This document shows, in pieces, positions 1 through 8,245 of a stretch of DNA of 64,000 nt. Source of the stretch: Botryobacter ruber. GTDB taxonomy: Bacteria; Bacteroidota; Bacteroidia; Cytophagales; Hymenobacteraceae. The notes beneath the pieces were generated by a model. That model had not been told where the DNA came from, made no database searches, and saw nothing but the letters and a program-made list of their open reading frames with translations. Position 1 is the first letter of the stretch; each line of letters starts with the position of its first letter. The stretch spans positions 62,001 through 126,000 of the forward strand of contig NZ_QCZK02000049.1 in assembly GCF_003347595.2 (NCBI RefSeq), read 5' to 3'. The translations under genes were made by a program, and so were the position numbers.

Positions 1-1245
1 GCCCCGGTGATCAGAAAGTTTAACGGCCCGGTCATCCACCAGTTCATAAGCTCCGTTGTGGTGAGACAGGAGCAAATGTCCTGCTATTTTCTGCAGATTG
101 TAAACCTGGCCCTGCGAGTTTTCAATCTGGCGAAAACCGGTAGTTTCGAGCGGATTTTGCCGGTTCGACCATTTCCGGTAATACAAGCCGTCGCTGGTGC
201 CCAGGTAAAGCCGGTCCTTGTCCATCAGGGAGGTGTAGGCAGTGCCGGGCAAACCATTTTTAATATTAAAAAGCGTGAAGGGGGAATTTATCTCCACATA
301 ATCGATCCCATTGTTCAGTCCAAGCCAAAGATTACCGGCATTGTCCTGGTAAATGCTCCGGACGGTGTTATTCTGCAGACCTTTATCCCGGTTCAGGTGC
401 TGGAGCGGCTGCCCCTTGTTGTCTATCAACAGCAGGCCATCCTGTGAAGTACCGATGGCATAACCTTCTGCCAGCGCAATAGCGGTTCCTGCCTTGGCTT
501 TAGCCAGAAAACTTTTCACCCCTGTTGCCCAGGGCTCGAAGTGGGTATACCCGTCGTAAGTAAACAGGCCCTCCTGTTCCGTTACCAGCAGCACTTTGTT
601 TTCAGCAGCAGGCAGCATGGCTGTAATTACGCTTTGCCCGAACGCGCTACTGTTGGGAATCAGCACCATCTTTTCCTGTTTCAGCTCGTAAATGCCTTTG
701 CCCATTACCGGCACATACAGCTTGTCCTGTACAAAAAAAGCCATCTCGCTTTTCTGAGCGGGCACTTTATAAACCTTTACCTGATTGTCCTGCAGAAAAT
801 AAATACCCGAAACAGTGCAGAAATAAACACCATCGCTGGTCGTGTAGATTTTCCAGACATCATCAAAGTTCTGGTACTGTTTTTCTATTTTACCTTTAAG
901 CGACTTAAAAACCAGCTGCCCCTGCGCATCCGGCTCCAGGTAACCAAAATCATCCTGACCGCCCACATAAATGCGTCCTTTGTTATCAATGGCCAGCGAA
1001 CGCACATTGGTTCTGTTATCAAGGCTGATCGTGTTCCAGAGGTTACCGTCAAACTCCAGTATACCGGCGTTATTTCCGAAATACAGTACGCCCCTGTGGT
1101 CCTGCACGATAGCCCAGTTCTGCGAGGCAGCTTTGTAATCTTTGTGTGTGTAATTACGGATGGATGGAATACCCTCATTCTTTACCTGGGCAACTGCCAG
1201 GAACTGAATAAGAAGAAAGGAAAATATTAGAAGAAACTTTTTCAC
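1..1245 (-). CDS. Two-component regulator propeller protein (3' end outside window)
   Basis: The frame is open from the GTG at 1245 to the window edge, 415 codons, with no stop. The N-terminus is a short Sec signal peptide (VKKFLLIFSFLLIQFLAVAQ). Repeated beta-propeller blades follow, with the Reg_prop pattern of a T/Q-D-x-x-G-x-L/I-W/Y-x-G-x-x-x-G type, for example QDNAGNLWLGLNNGI around residue 295. In this phylum such periplasmic propellers form the sensor half of hybrid histidine kinases or of triple-tyrosine/LuxR-type regulators; the output domain would lie beyond the left edge, so the exact class is open. No ATG fits the signal peptide. An in-frame TTG nine bases upstream is the only alternative I saw. 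The gene diverges from the protease gene at 1572. Confidence 0.8.
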   Translation of the reverse strand, partial: MKKFLLIFSFLLIQFLAVAQVKNEGIPSIRNYTHKDYKAASQNWAIVQDHRGVLYFGNNAGILEFDGNLWNTISLDNRTNVRSLAIDNKGRIYVGGQDDFGYLEPDAQGQLVFKSLKGKIEKQYQNFDDVWKIYTTSDGVYFCTVSGIYFLQDNQVKVYKVPAQKSEMAFFVQDKLYVPVMGKGIYELKQEKMVLIPNSSAFGQSVITAMLPAAENKVLLVTEQEGLFTYDGYTHFEPWATGVKSFLAKAKAGTAIALAEGYAIGTSQDGLLLIDNKGQPLQHLNRDKGLQNNTVRSIYQDNAGNLWLGLNNGIDYVEINSPFTLFNIKNGLPGTAYTSLMDKDRLYLGTSDGLYYRKWSNRQNPLETTGFRQIENSQGQVYNLQKIAGHLLLSHHNGAYELVDDRAVKLSDHRG

Positions 1246-1571
1246 AAATGGCAAATAAAAAAACCTGGTACAAAAAGTGTTAATCTAAAAGATATTTGAT
1301 ATGCTGAAAGCGTAATTATCCGTTAAAGTTAACATTTGTTTGCATGTCCTTTCAACAAAGACTTTTGAAAATGAGTGCCATCGTAAAGTCTTTCACCGGT
1401 TTAACAAAATCGGAAATTGTTTTGTTATCATTTTACACAAACTTTACTTGATAAAACAGTAACAATCTAAATATTTTATCTATATTTCAAACTACTTGGC
1501 AGCATACATATACCGGGAAAACCTGCTCGCCTGCATTTAGTTCAGCTACTACTATGTGCTCATCACTACAT
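1246..1571. other. Divergent intergenic region
   Basis: AT-rich 326-bp spacer between two divergent genes, so it must hold both promoters. I see only weak matches to the Bacteroidota promoter (for example TATCTTTT read on the minus strand) and would not fix either start site. There is no repeat, hairpin or small ORF that I can support. Confidence 0.5.
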
Positions 1572-3230
1572 ATGAAAAAAAAGTATAATCGCTTTTTAAG
1601 CACCACTGCTGCTGCCTTCGTTGTCAGCGGCATGTTAAACATCGCAGCTGCACAACCCGATGCTGTCTCTTCGGTGGCTTCTTTCGATGAAAGCCTCCTG
1701 AACTGGTACAACAAGGATGCCTCTCAGGACAAGATTCACGGGGTGGGCGTAAACCGTGCCTACAACGAACTGCTGCAAAACCGCAAACCAAAGAAAACCG
1801 TGGTCGTGGCCGTTATCGACAGTGGCATCGACATTAAGCACACGGAGCTGCAGGGCAAAATCTGGACAAACCCGAACGAAATTCCGGGTAACGGAATCGA
1901 CGACGATAACAACGGCTATGTGGACGATATACACGGCTGGGGCTTCCTGGGGAACAGTAACGGGGAAAATGTGCAATACGAAACGTACGAGTATGTCCGT
2001 ATTTTGCGGGAACTGACGCCGAAATACAGAAGCATCAAATCTATAAAAGAAGTACCGGCCCACGAGCAGGCGGAATACAAAACTTACCTGCAGTGCCGCG
2101 ATGCCTTTGTAAAGGAGTATACCGAACAGCAGAAAACGAAAGCCAACCTCGAGAATTTTGAGCAGTATTTAAACCGGTGCGAAGCCATCCTTGCCCATCA
2201 TCTGGGCAAGGAGGAGGTAACGCTGGAGGACATAAAAGGCATTACCTCCCGGGATCCGCAGGTGCTGAGCGCCCGGAAGTGGCTGCTGGGCAGGTATGAC
2301 ATGGGCTTCACCAAAGAGGATCTGCAAAAGGCCAAAAAGATGAACAACCTGTACCTGGAGGAGCACCTTAACCTGAAGCGCAACCACAGAACCATTTTAG
2401 CCGATAACCCCCAGGACCTGAACGACCGCAACTACGGCAACAACGATGTAACCGGCCCCAGGGCCGACCACGGCACGCCCGTTGCCGGCATCATCGGCGG
2501 AGTAAGAAATAACAACGTGGGCATCGACGGCATTGCCGAAGACATCCGGATCATGGCCCTCCGGGCCGTGCCCAACGGAGATGAATACGACAAGGACATT
2601 GCACTCGCCATTCGCTATGCCGTAGACAACGGCGCCAACATCATCAACATGAGCTTCGGGAAAGCATTCTCCCCTCAGAAAAAGTTTGTGGACGAGGCGG
2701 TGAAATATGCAGAAGAAAAAAACGTGCTGCTGGTGCATGCCGCCGGTAACGACGCAAAGAATGTTGACCAGGAAGCATTTTACCCGAACAGAAAATTAAG
2801 CGACGGTACCAGCGTAAAAAACTGGCTGGAAGTAGGCGCAGTTTCCCGGCTGGCAGACAAAACATTCTGCGCGGTGTTCTCCAACTACGGCAAAGAAAGC
2901 GTAGACCTGTTCGCTCCCGGTGTCGATATCGTCGCGTTGTCACCTGATAACCAGTACGGGCAAATGGACGGCACCAGCTTTGCGGGCCCGGTGGTATCGG
3001 GCGTGGCTGCACTCGTATGGTCGCACTATCCTGAACTGACGGCGGTAGAGCTAAAGGAAATCCTGCTCCATTCCTGCACCACCTACCCCCGTTTAAAAGT
3101 CTATTACCCCAACAGCGAAGACACGAAAAGCAAAAAGAAAACAAAATTCTCCAACCTCTCCCGCACCGGCGGCGTGGTAAACGCCTACGAAGCCCTGAAA
3201 CTGGCAGAGAAGAAAGCTAGGGAAAGTTAG
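1572..3230 (+). CDS. S8 family (subtilisin-like) serine peptidase, secreted
   Basis: 552-residue subtilase. The start is set at the second in-frame ATG because it opens a clean signal peptide (MKKKYNRFLSTTAAAFVV... ending AAAQ); an upstream ATG at 1554 would add six residues before it. The triad is visible: Asp in VVAVIDSGID (about residue 83), His in DHGTPVAG (about 300) and Ser in DGTSFAGP (about 469). The oxyanion Asn is in HAAGND (about 393). About 190 residues, mostly helical and charged, separate Asp from His; that insertion is typical of Bacteroidota S8 proteins and absent from subtilisin. I see no C-terminal sorting domain or propeptide. It probably degrades protein in the periplasm or outside the cell. 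The substrate is unknown. Confidence 0.92.
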   Translation: MKKKYNRFLSTTAAAFVVSGMLNIAAAQPDAVSSVASFDESLLNWYNKDASQDKIHGVGVNRAYNELLQNRKPKKTVVVAVIDSGIDIKHTELQGKIWTNPNEIPGNGIDDDNNGYVDDIHGWGFLGNSNGENVQYETYEYVRILRELTPKYRSIKSIKEVPAHEQAEYKTYLQCRDAFVKEYTEQQKTKANLENFEQYLNRCEAILAHHLGKEEVTLEDIKGITSRDPQVLSARKWLLGRYDMGFTKEDLQKAKKMNNLYLEEHLNLKRNHRTILADNPQDLNDRNYGNNDVTGPRADHGTPVAGIIGGVRNNNVGIDGIAEDIRIMALRAVPNGDEYDKDIALAIRYAVDNGANIINMSFGKAFSPQKKFVDEAVKYAEEKNVLLVHAAGNDAKNVDQEAFYPNRKLSDGTSVKNWLEVGAVSRLADKTFCAVFSNYGKESVDLFAPGVDIVALSPDNQYGQMDGTSFAGPVVSGVAALVWSHYPELTAVELKEILLHSCTTYPRLKVYYPNSEDTKSKKKTKFSNLSRTGGVVNAYEALKLAEKKARES

Positions 3231-3356
3231 AAAGTTTGGGAGTTTGGGAGTTAGAGAGTTTTGGAGTTTAGGAGTTAGAAAGTTAGGGAGTTAGAGAGTT
3301 TAAGAGGTAAAGAGGTAGAAAAGTAGAAGTTTTGTAGAGGTTGAAGATTTTCAACC
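3231..3356. repeat. Polypurine minisatellite plus hairpin (copy 1 of 3)
   Basis: Immediately after the protease stop the plus strand is a degenerate array of GGGAGTTAGAGAGTT-like units, almost all purine and T. It ends in the hairpin GGTTGAAGATTTTCAACC at 3339-3356. The same composite occurs at 58989-59062 and, reversed, at 59928-60076. It has no coding potential. Confidence 0.75.
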
Positions 3357-3391
3357 CTGTACCAGAATGGTAGAGAGGTTGGATGGCTGTA

Positions 3392-3412
3392 GAGACGCGG
3401 TGCCCGCGTCTC
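3392..3412. repeat. Short hairpin repeat, GAGACGCGG type
   Basis: A perfect 9-bp stem (GAGACGCGG / CCGCGTCTC) with a TGC loop, preceded by TGTA. It belongs to the same formal class as the hairpins at 8036, 8121, 29791, 48474 and 48581: conserved TGTAGRG-like edge, different centre. Confidence 0.7.
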
Positions 3413-3426
3413 CTGCACGAACCACA

Positions 3427-3590
3427 AACAAATACAATCCTGTTATTCCTTAAATCTTCTTAATCTTGTTCAGACAATTTGCTCAGACAACCCTAATCCT
3501 GAAAATCCTAAAATCCCGTAAATCCTGCTTCAGACAAACAGAAAATCACAGAAATCATTTAAATCAAAAGAATCAGCGGTTCAGACAAAA
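3427..3590. repeat. AATCCT / TTCAGACA interspersed repeat tract
   Basis: Repeated words AATCCTG, AAATCCTAAA and four copies of YTCAGACA (3469, 3482, 3529, 3580) make up this stretch. The only open frame here simply translates the repeats, so I do not call a gene. Confidence 0.65.
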
Positions 3591-3594
3591 AAGC

Positions 3595-3626
3595 CTGCTG
3601 CACCTGCCACCACAGCCACTGCTGCT
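3595..3626 (+). repeat. 30-bp C-rich dispersed repeat, copy a
   Basis: Contains the family core GCCACCACAGCCACTGCT. Read on the opposite strand it matches copy c at 14278-14309 at 31 of 32 positions. It lies upstream of the metal-efflux operon. Confidence 0.8.
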
Positions 3627-3676
3627 CAGCTACTGCAACTATTCCTGCAGAAAATCTGTAAAACTTACAGGTAAAT

Positions 3677-3711
3677 TTGTAAACCTCCCAAAAAGAAAGT
3701 TCTTACCTTTG
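3677..3711 (+). promoter_or_regulatory. Candidate promoter of the metal-efflux operon
   Basis: A perfect Bacteroidota -7 box TACCTTTG at 3704-3711, with a TTG at 3677-3679 for the -33 element. The 24-base spacing is slightly long. It lies 27 bases before the first ATG of the operon. Confidence 0.5.
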
Positions 3712-3738
3712 CATTAAGTAAACCTGTTATCACAGCTA

Positions 3739-4173
3739 ATGAACTTCGTTCGCCGCTTCATACTGCTAACCCTCACGCTGCTGGTGCTCGTCTCCTCGAC
3801 AGGCATCTCGGTGGGCATGCATTTGTGTGGCGGCGAGTTACGTGACATCAGCCTGCTGGGCGGCAAAAGCGACTGCCCCATGGAGCAGCAGCAAAAAGAA
3901 ACGCTGCCGCCCTGCCACCAGGTACCGGACGACGGTTCCAATGCTGACTGCTGCGACGACCATACCTTTGTGCTGCAGAGCCACGATGTAGCTGCCGATG
4001 CTGAAGCCAAACTGCTCCTCAAGCAGCCCGACATTAAGTTTATTGCGGCTTTCAGTGCCGTTATCCTGCACCTTTTTGAACAGCAGGTGGCCCTTAAGCC
4101 TGCCTTTGCCCACTATTCTTCTCCCCCGCTGGCGCGCGATATTCCCGTGCTGGTGCAGTCCTTCCTGATTTAA
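3739..4173 (+). CDS. HYC_CC_PP family small exported protein
   Basis: 144 residues. It has an N-terminal hydrophobic segment (residues 7-25), a histidine-cysteine pair in MHLCGGEL (the HYC position), a double cysteine in ADCCDDH (CC) and a proline pair in SSPPLARDIP (PP). These three motifs in this order define a small Bacteroidota family found next to copper and zinc efflux genes; the biochemical role is not known. Further Cys and His residues (DCPME, LPPCHQV) suggest metal binding or thiol chemistry in the periplasm. It is the first gene of the efflux operon, 103 bp ahead of cusA and behind the candidate promoter at 3677. Family assignment is good; function is inference from neighbours. Confidence 0.8.
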   Translation: MNFVRRFILLTLTLLVLVSSTGISVGMHLCGGELRDISLLGGKSDCPMEQQQKETLPPCHQVPDDGSNADCCDDHTFVLQSHDVAADAEAKLLLKQPDIKFIAAFSAVILHLFEQQVALKPAFAHYSSPPLARDIPVLVQSFLI

Positions 4174-4276
4174 TACCGCTTTTTTCGATTTCTGCCTCTC
4201 CGCCATGTTCGGAGCAGGCCCGGTTTTTTGCTGCCTTTCCGGCTGCAGGTATTCCTACTATTCAATCGAAGAAAGC

Positions 4277-7200
4277 ATGTTAAATAGTATTATCAAATTT
4301 TTCCTGGAGCAGAAACTCGTAACCGTGTTGCTGTTGCTGCTCATTGTAGGCTGGGGTATCGTTACGGCTCCTTTTAACTGGAACGTGTCGTTTTTACCCC
4401 GCGACCCGGTGCCCGTCGATGCCATCCCGGACATTGGCGAGAACCAGCAGATTATTTTTACCGAGTGGATGGGCCGCTCCCCGCAGGACGTGGAAGACCA
4501 GATTACCTACCCGCTCACCACCTCGCTGCTGGGGATGCCGGGTGTAAAAACCATCCGCTCTACCTCCATGTTTGGCTTCTCGAGCATCTATGTCATTTTC
4601 GACGAGGACGTAGAATACTACTGGAGCCGCTCCCGCATTCTTGAAAAACTAAACTCCCTGCCTGCCGACCTGCTGCCGGAAGAGGTAACACCGAAATTAG
4701 GGCCGGACGCCACCGCGCTGGGGCAGGTGTACTGGTACACCCTGGAAGGCCGCGACGAAAACGGCAAACCTGCCGGTGGCTGGGACCTGCACGAGCTGCG
4801 CACCATCCAGGATTTCTATGTCCGCTATGCCCTTTCGGGCGCTGAGGGAGTAGCCGAAGTAGCCTCGGTTGGCGGGTATATCAAAGAATACCAGGTAGAT
4901 CTCGACCCGAACGCCATGCGCGTGAACAACGTCTCGATGATGGACGTGATGACGGCGCTCCAGAACAGCAACCAGGACGTGGGCGCCAACACCGTGGAAA
5001 TAAACCAGGCGGAATACCTGGTGCGCGGCCTGGGCTATGTCGAAAATATAAGTGACATAGAAGAAGCCGTGGTGCGCGTGGCTAACAATGTGCCCATCCG
5101 CATCCGCGACATCGCCCGCGTGAACATCGGCCCCGCCGACCGCTCCATGCTGGGCATCCTCGATAAAAGCGGTGCCGAAGCGGTGGGTGGCGTAGTGATT
5201 GCCCGGTATGGCGATAACCCGCTGGCCGTTATCAATAACCTGAAGGAGAAGTTGGCTGAAATTGCGCCCGGTCTGCCTTCCAAAAAGCTGGCCGACGGAC
5301 GCACTTCCAAAGTAACCGTGGTGCCGTTCTACGACCGCACGCAGCTCATCAACGAAACGCTGGGCACGCTCAACGAAGCCATCCTGCTGCAGATACTCAT
5401 CACCATTATCGTGATTATCGTGATGGTGTACAACCTGCGGGCCTCGCTGCTTATCTCGGCTTTGCTCCCGCTGGCCGTGCTCATGACCTTTATCATGATG
5501 CGCTACTTTCATGTGGATGCCAACATCGTGGCCCTGTCGGGTATCGCGATTGCCATTGGTACGATGGTGGATTTAGGCATCATCCTGAACGAGAACATCC
5601 TGCGGCACCTCGACGAAGCGCCGCCGGGGCAGCCGGTCCTGAAAACGGTGTACATCGCCACCACCGAAGTAGCCACTGCTATCATCACGGCAGTCTCTAC
5701 GACCATTGTCAGCTTCCTGCCGGTGTTTACCATGGAAGCAGCAGAAGGCAAGCTGTTCGGGCCGCTGGCTTTTACCAAAACCTTTGCCCTGCTGGCTTCG
5801 CTCGTGTTTACCATTCTCATCATGCCGGCCTTTGCGCATAGCATTTTAGGCTTCCGTGGAAAAGGCCCTTTCTGGTCCAAAATTCTCAACTGGGTGCTGC
5901 TGGGGCTGGGAGTTATGGCCACTTTCCTGCTGCCGCTGGCGGGCATCACACTCATGTTAATTGCCGCCAACAACCTGCTGAACTACTACCGGCCAGAGCG
6001 CTACGGGAGGTATCATACGAATGTCATGGTCGCTATTGCGGTGCTGGCCGTGGGTTGGCTGCTGGCTTCGCAGTGGATGCCACTGGGCGTTTCGGTGGGC
6101 TTGGTTGTAAACTTCCTGTTCATCCTGTTGGTGATTGGCCTGATTCTGGGCGCTTTTTCGCTGTTCCTGCGGGCATACCCGCGCCTGCTGCTGTGGTGCC
6201 TGGCCAACAAAGGAAAATTCCTGGCTATTCCGGCTTTCATCATGCTGCTGGGGCTGCTTTCGTGGGTCGGCTTTAACAGCCTGTTCGGCTGGTTTGCCGG
6301 TGGCATCGATAAAACAGGTTATAACATCCGCACCACCTCCGTCTGGAGCGGTCTGGCGCATACGTTCCCGGGCATGGGCAAAGAGTTTATGCCCTCGCTC
6401 GACGAAGGCGCTTTCCTGCTCATGCCTACTGCCATGCCGCATGCCGGTGTGGAAGCCAACAAACGCATTGTGCAGCAGCTCGACATGCTCATCACGGCCA
6501 TTCCGGAAGTAGAAGTGGTAGTGGGCAAAGCCGGTCGAGCCGAAACCGCCCTGGACCCTGCGCCTATGTCGATGTACGAAAATATCATCCAGTACAAGTC
6601 GGAATACATCACCGACGCCAGCGGTCAAAAAATTCGGTTTAAGGTAGAAGACGGCGAGTTCGTACGGGATGCCGCAGGCAACCTGGTGCCGGACAAGCGA
6701 GGCGAATATTACCGCCAGTGGCGCGACCACATCCAAAGCCCTGACGACATCTGGGAAGAAATTGTAGCAGCAGCCAACATTCCGGGTGTTACCTCCGCTC
6801 CCAAACTGCAGCCCATCGAGACGCGCCTCGTGATGCTGCAGACGGGTATGCGGGCTCCGATGGGGCTGAAAGTGTATGGTCCGGACCTGGAAACCATCGA
6901 AGACTTCAGCCTGGAACTGGAGCGCTTCCTGAAAGAAGTACCTTCCGTAAAAGCAGAAGCCGTATATGCCGACCGCTCGCTCGGCAAGCCTTACATGGAA
7001 GTTGAACTGAACCGCAAGGCGATGGGTCGTTATGGGCTGAATGTGTCGGATGTGCAGGAGTACATCGAAGTGGCCATGGGCGGCATGGCCCTGACTACCA
7101 CCGTGGAAGGGCGTGAACGCTACGCCATCAGGGCCCGTTACGCCCGCGAGTTCCGCAACGAACCGGAGGCAGTCAACAACATCATGGTCGCCACTGCCAC

Positions 7201-8035
7201 CGGGGCACAGGTTCCGCTGGGTGAGATTGCCGAAGTGGTGTACCGTCCGGGCCCGATGATGATTCGCGGCGAAAACTCCTTCCTCACCGGCTACGTGCTG
7301 TTCGACAAGCGTGACGGTTTTGCCGAGGTGTCGGTGGTGGAGGATGCGCAGCGCTACCTGAACCAGAAGATAGCAGCGGGAGAGTTAGTGGTGCCTGCCG
7401 GTGTGAGCTACAAGTTTTCCGGAAGTTATGAGAACCAGGTGCGGGCCGAGCAGCGGCTGGCCATTGTCATTCCGCTGAGCCTTATCATCATCTTCCTGAT
7501 ACTCTACTTCCAGTTCCGGTCGGTGACCACCACGCTGTTTATTTTCTCGTCCATCGCCATGGCCTTTTCAGGTGGATTCCTGATGCTCTGGCTTTACGGG
7601 CAGGACTGGTTTCTGAATGTAGGCCTGGGAGATTTTAACCTGCGGGAGCTTTTCCAGATGCGCACCTTCAACCTGAGCGTGGCCGTGTGGGTTGGTTTTA
7701 TCGCCCTGTTCGGCATCGCCACCGACGACGGCGTCGTGATTGGTACGTATCTGAAACAAAGCTTCGAAAGCAACCAGCCCGGCAGCAGAGCAGCCGTACG
7801 CGAAGCTGTGCTGGAAGCCGGAAAACGCCGCGTGCTCCCCTGCCTCATGACGACAGCCACCACCCTGCTGGCGCTGCTCCCAGTCCTCACCTCCACTGGC
7901 CGCGGCTCCGACATCATGGTGCCCATGGCGATTCCTACGTTCGGCGGCATGACCGTTGCGCTGATTACGCTGTTTATCGTACCGGTGCTCTACAGCTGGC
8001 GGGAGGAGTTGAAGTTAAAGAAAGGGAATGTGTAG
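4277..8035 (+). CDS. cusA: CusA/CzcA-type heavy-metal efflux RND transporter
   Basis: 1252 residues. The start at 4277 opens TM1 directly (MLNSIIKFFLEQKLVTVLLL); the ATG at 4205 would add 24 unlikely residues. Inner-membrane, proton-driven pump that moves metal ions into a CusB-TolC duct. Diagnostic segments are GRSPQDVEDQITYPLT near the N-terminus, the charged TM4 segment MVDLGIILNENIL, GKEFMPSLDEGAFLLMPTAM near residue 700 and GSDIMVPMAIPTFGGM near the end. The methionine-rich 700 region favours Cu(I)/Ag(I) over divalent metals, but I cannot prove specificity. It is about 200 residues longer than E. coli CusA. The excess is mainly a hydrophobic block at about residues 535-670 with several extra membrane spans, plus a short hydrophilic insertion. 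The pump, TolC, CusB and DUF3347 genes are consecutive; no cusRS regulator is in the window. Confidence 0.93.
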   Translation: MLNSIIKFFLEQKLVTVLLLLLIVGWGIVTAPFNWNVSFLPRDPVPVDAIPDIGENQQIIFTEWMGRSPQDVEDQITYPLTTSLLGMPGVKTIRSTSMFGFSSIYVIFDEDVEYYWSRSRILEKLNSLPADLLPEEVTPKLGPDATALGQVYWYTLEGRDENGKPAGGWDLHELRTIQDFYVRYALSGAEGVAEVASVGGYIKEYQVDLDPNAMRVNNVSMMDVMTALQNSNQDVGANTVEINQAEYLVRGLGYVENISDIEEAVVRVANNVPIRIRDIARVNIGPADRSMLGILDKSGAEAVGGVVIARYGDNPLAVINNLKEKLAEIAPGLPSKKLADGRTSKVTVVPFYDRTQLINETLGTLNEAILLQILITIIVIIVMVYNLRASLLISALLPLAVLMTFIMMRYFHVDANIVALSGIAIAIGTMVDLGIILNENILRHLDEAPPGQPVLKTVYIATTEVATAIITAVSTTIVSFLPVFTMEAAEGKLFGPLAFTKTFALLASLVFTILIMPAFAHSILGFRGKGPFWSKILNWVLLGLGVMATFLLPLAGITLMLIAANNLLNYYRPERYGRYHTNVMVAIAVLAVGWLLASQWMPLGVSVGLVVNFLFILLVIGLILGAFSLFLRAYPRLLLWCLANKGKFLAIPAFIMLLGLLSWVGFNSLFGWFAGGIDKTGYNIRTTSVWSGLAHTFPGMGKEFMPSLDEGAFLLMPTAMPHAGVEANKRIVQQLDMLITAIPEVEVVVGKAGRAETALDPAPMSMYENIIQYKSEYITDASGQKIRFKVEDGEFVRDAAGNLVPDKRGEYYRQWRDHIQSPDDIWEEIVAAANIPGVTSAPKLQPIETRLVMLQTGMRAPMGLKVYGPDLETIEDFSLELERFLKEVPSVKAEAVYADRSLGKPYMEVELNRKAMGRYGLNVSDVQEYIEVAMGGMALTTTVEGRERYAIRARYAREFRNEPEAVNNIMVATATGAQVPLGEIAEVVYRPGPMMIRGENSFLTGYVLFDKRDGFAEVSVVEDAQRYLNQKIAAGELVVPAGVSYKFSGSYENQVRAEQRLAIVIPLSLIIIFLILYFQFRSVTTTLFIFSSIAMAFSGGFLMLWLYGQDWFLNVGLGDFNLRELFQMRTFNLSVAVWVGFIALFGIATDDGVVIGTYLKQSFESNQPGSRAAVREAVLEAGKRRVLPCLMTTATTLLALLPVLTSTGRGSDIMVPMAIPTFGGMTVALITLFIVPVLYSWREELKLKKGNV

Positions 8036-8055
8036 GGACAGGTCGCGACCTGTCC
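8036..8055. repeat. 20-bp perfect palindrome, GGACAGGTCG type (copy 1)
   Basis: GGACAGGTCGCGACCTGTCC begins at the base after the cusA stop codon, preceded by TGTAG. A second copy is at 8121 and a third, interrupted by a MITE, at 58054-58217. It lacks a T-tract, so I do not call it an intrinsic terminator. Confidence 0.85.
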
Positions 8056-8120
8056 AATCGGCTGTGAGCCAATCGTGCACGGGAATGATTGGTCCTGCAG
8101 GTGAAATTCGGGAACGATTC

Positions 8121-8140
8121 GGACAGGTCGCGACCTGTCC
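8121..8140. repeat. 20-bp perfect palindrome, GGACAGGTCG type (copy 2)
   Basis: The same 20 bases as 8036-8055, followed by CTACAG. The two copies bracket a 65-base segment between cusA and the TolC-like gene. Confidence 0.85.
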
Positions 8141-8245
8141 CTACAGAAACGGATGCAGGTGCTGATAGTTTACCTGATGTACAGACAACTTATCATCATA
8201 GATTATCCTTTAGAGGATAACACAAAAAATAACAGCAGTAATAAC

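Noticed and set aside
541..1230. 229-codon plus-strand open frame
   Set aside because: Antisense to the propeller-domain gene, whose minus-strand translation has a signal peptide and clear blade motifs.
3466..3717. 83-codon plus-strand open frame before the efflux operon
   Set aside because: It merely translates AATCCT/TTCAGACA repeats and a copy of the dispersed repeat; no family likeness.
5957..6736. 259-codon minus-strand frame
   Set aside because: Antisense shadow of cusA, His/Gln-rich as expected from the complementary codons.
8036..8140. Paired 20-bp palindromes as intrinsic terminators of cusA
   Set aside because: No T-tract, both copies identical and also found elsewhere, so a mobile or structural repeat is the better description.
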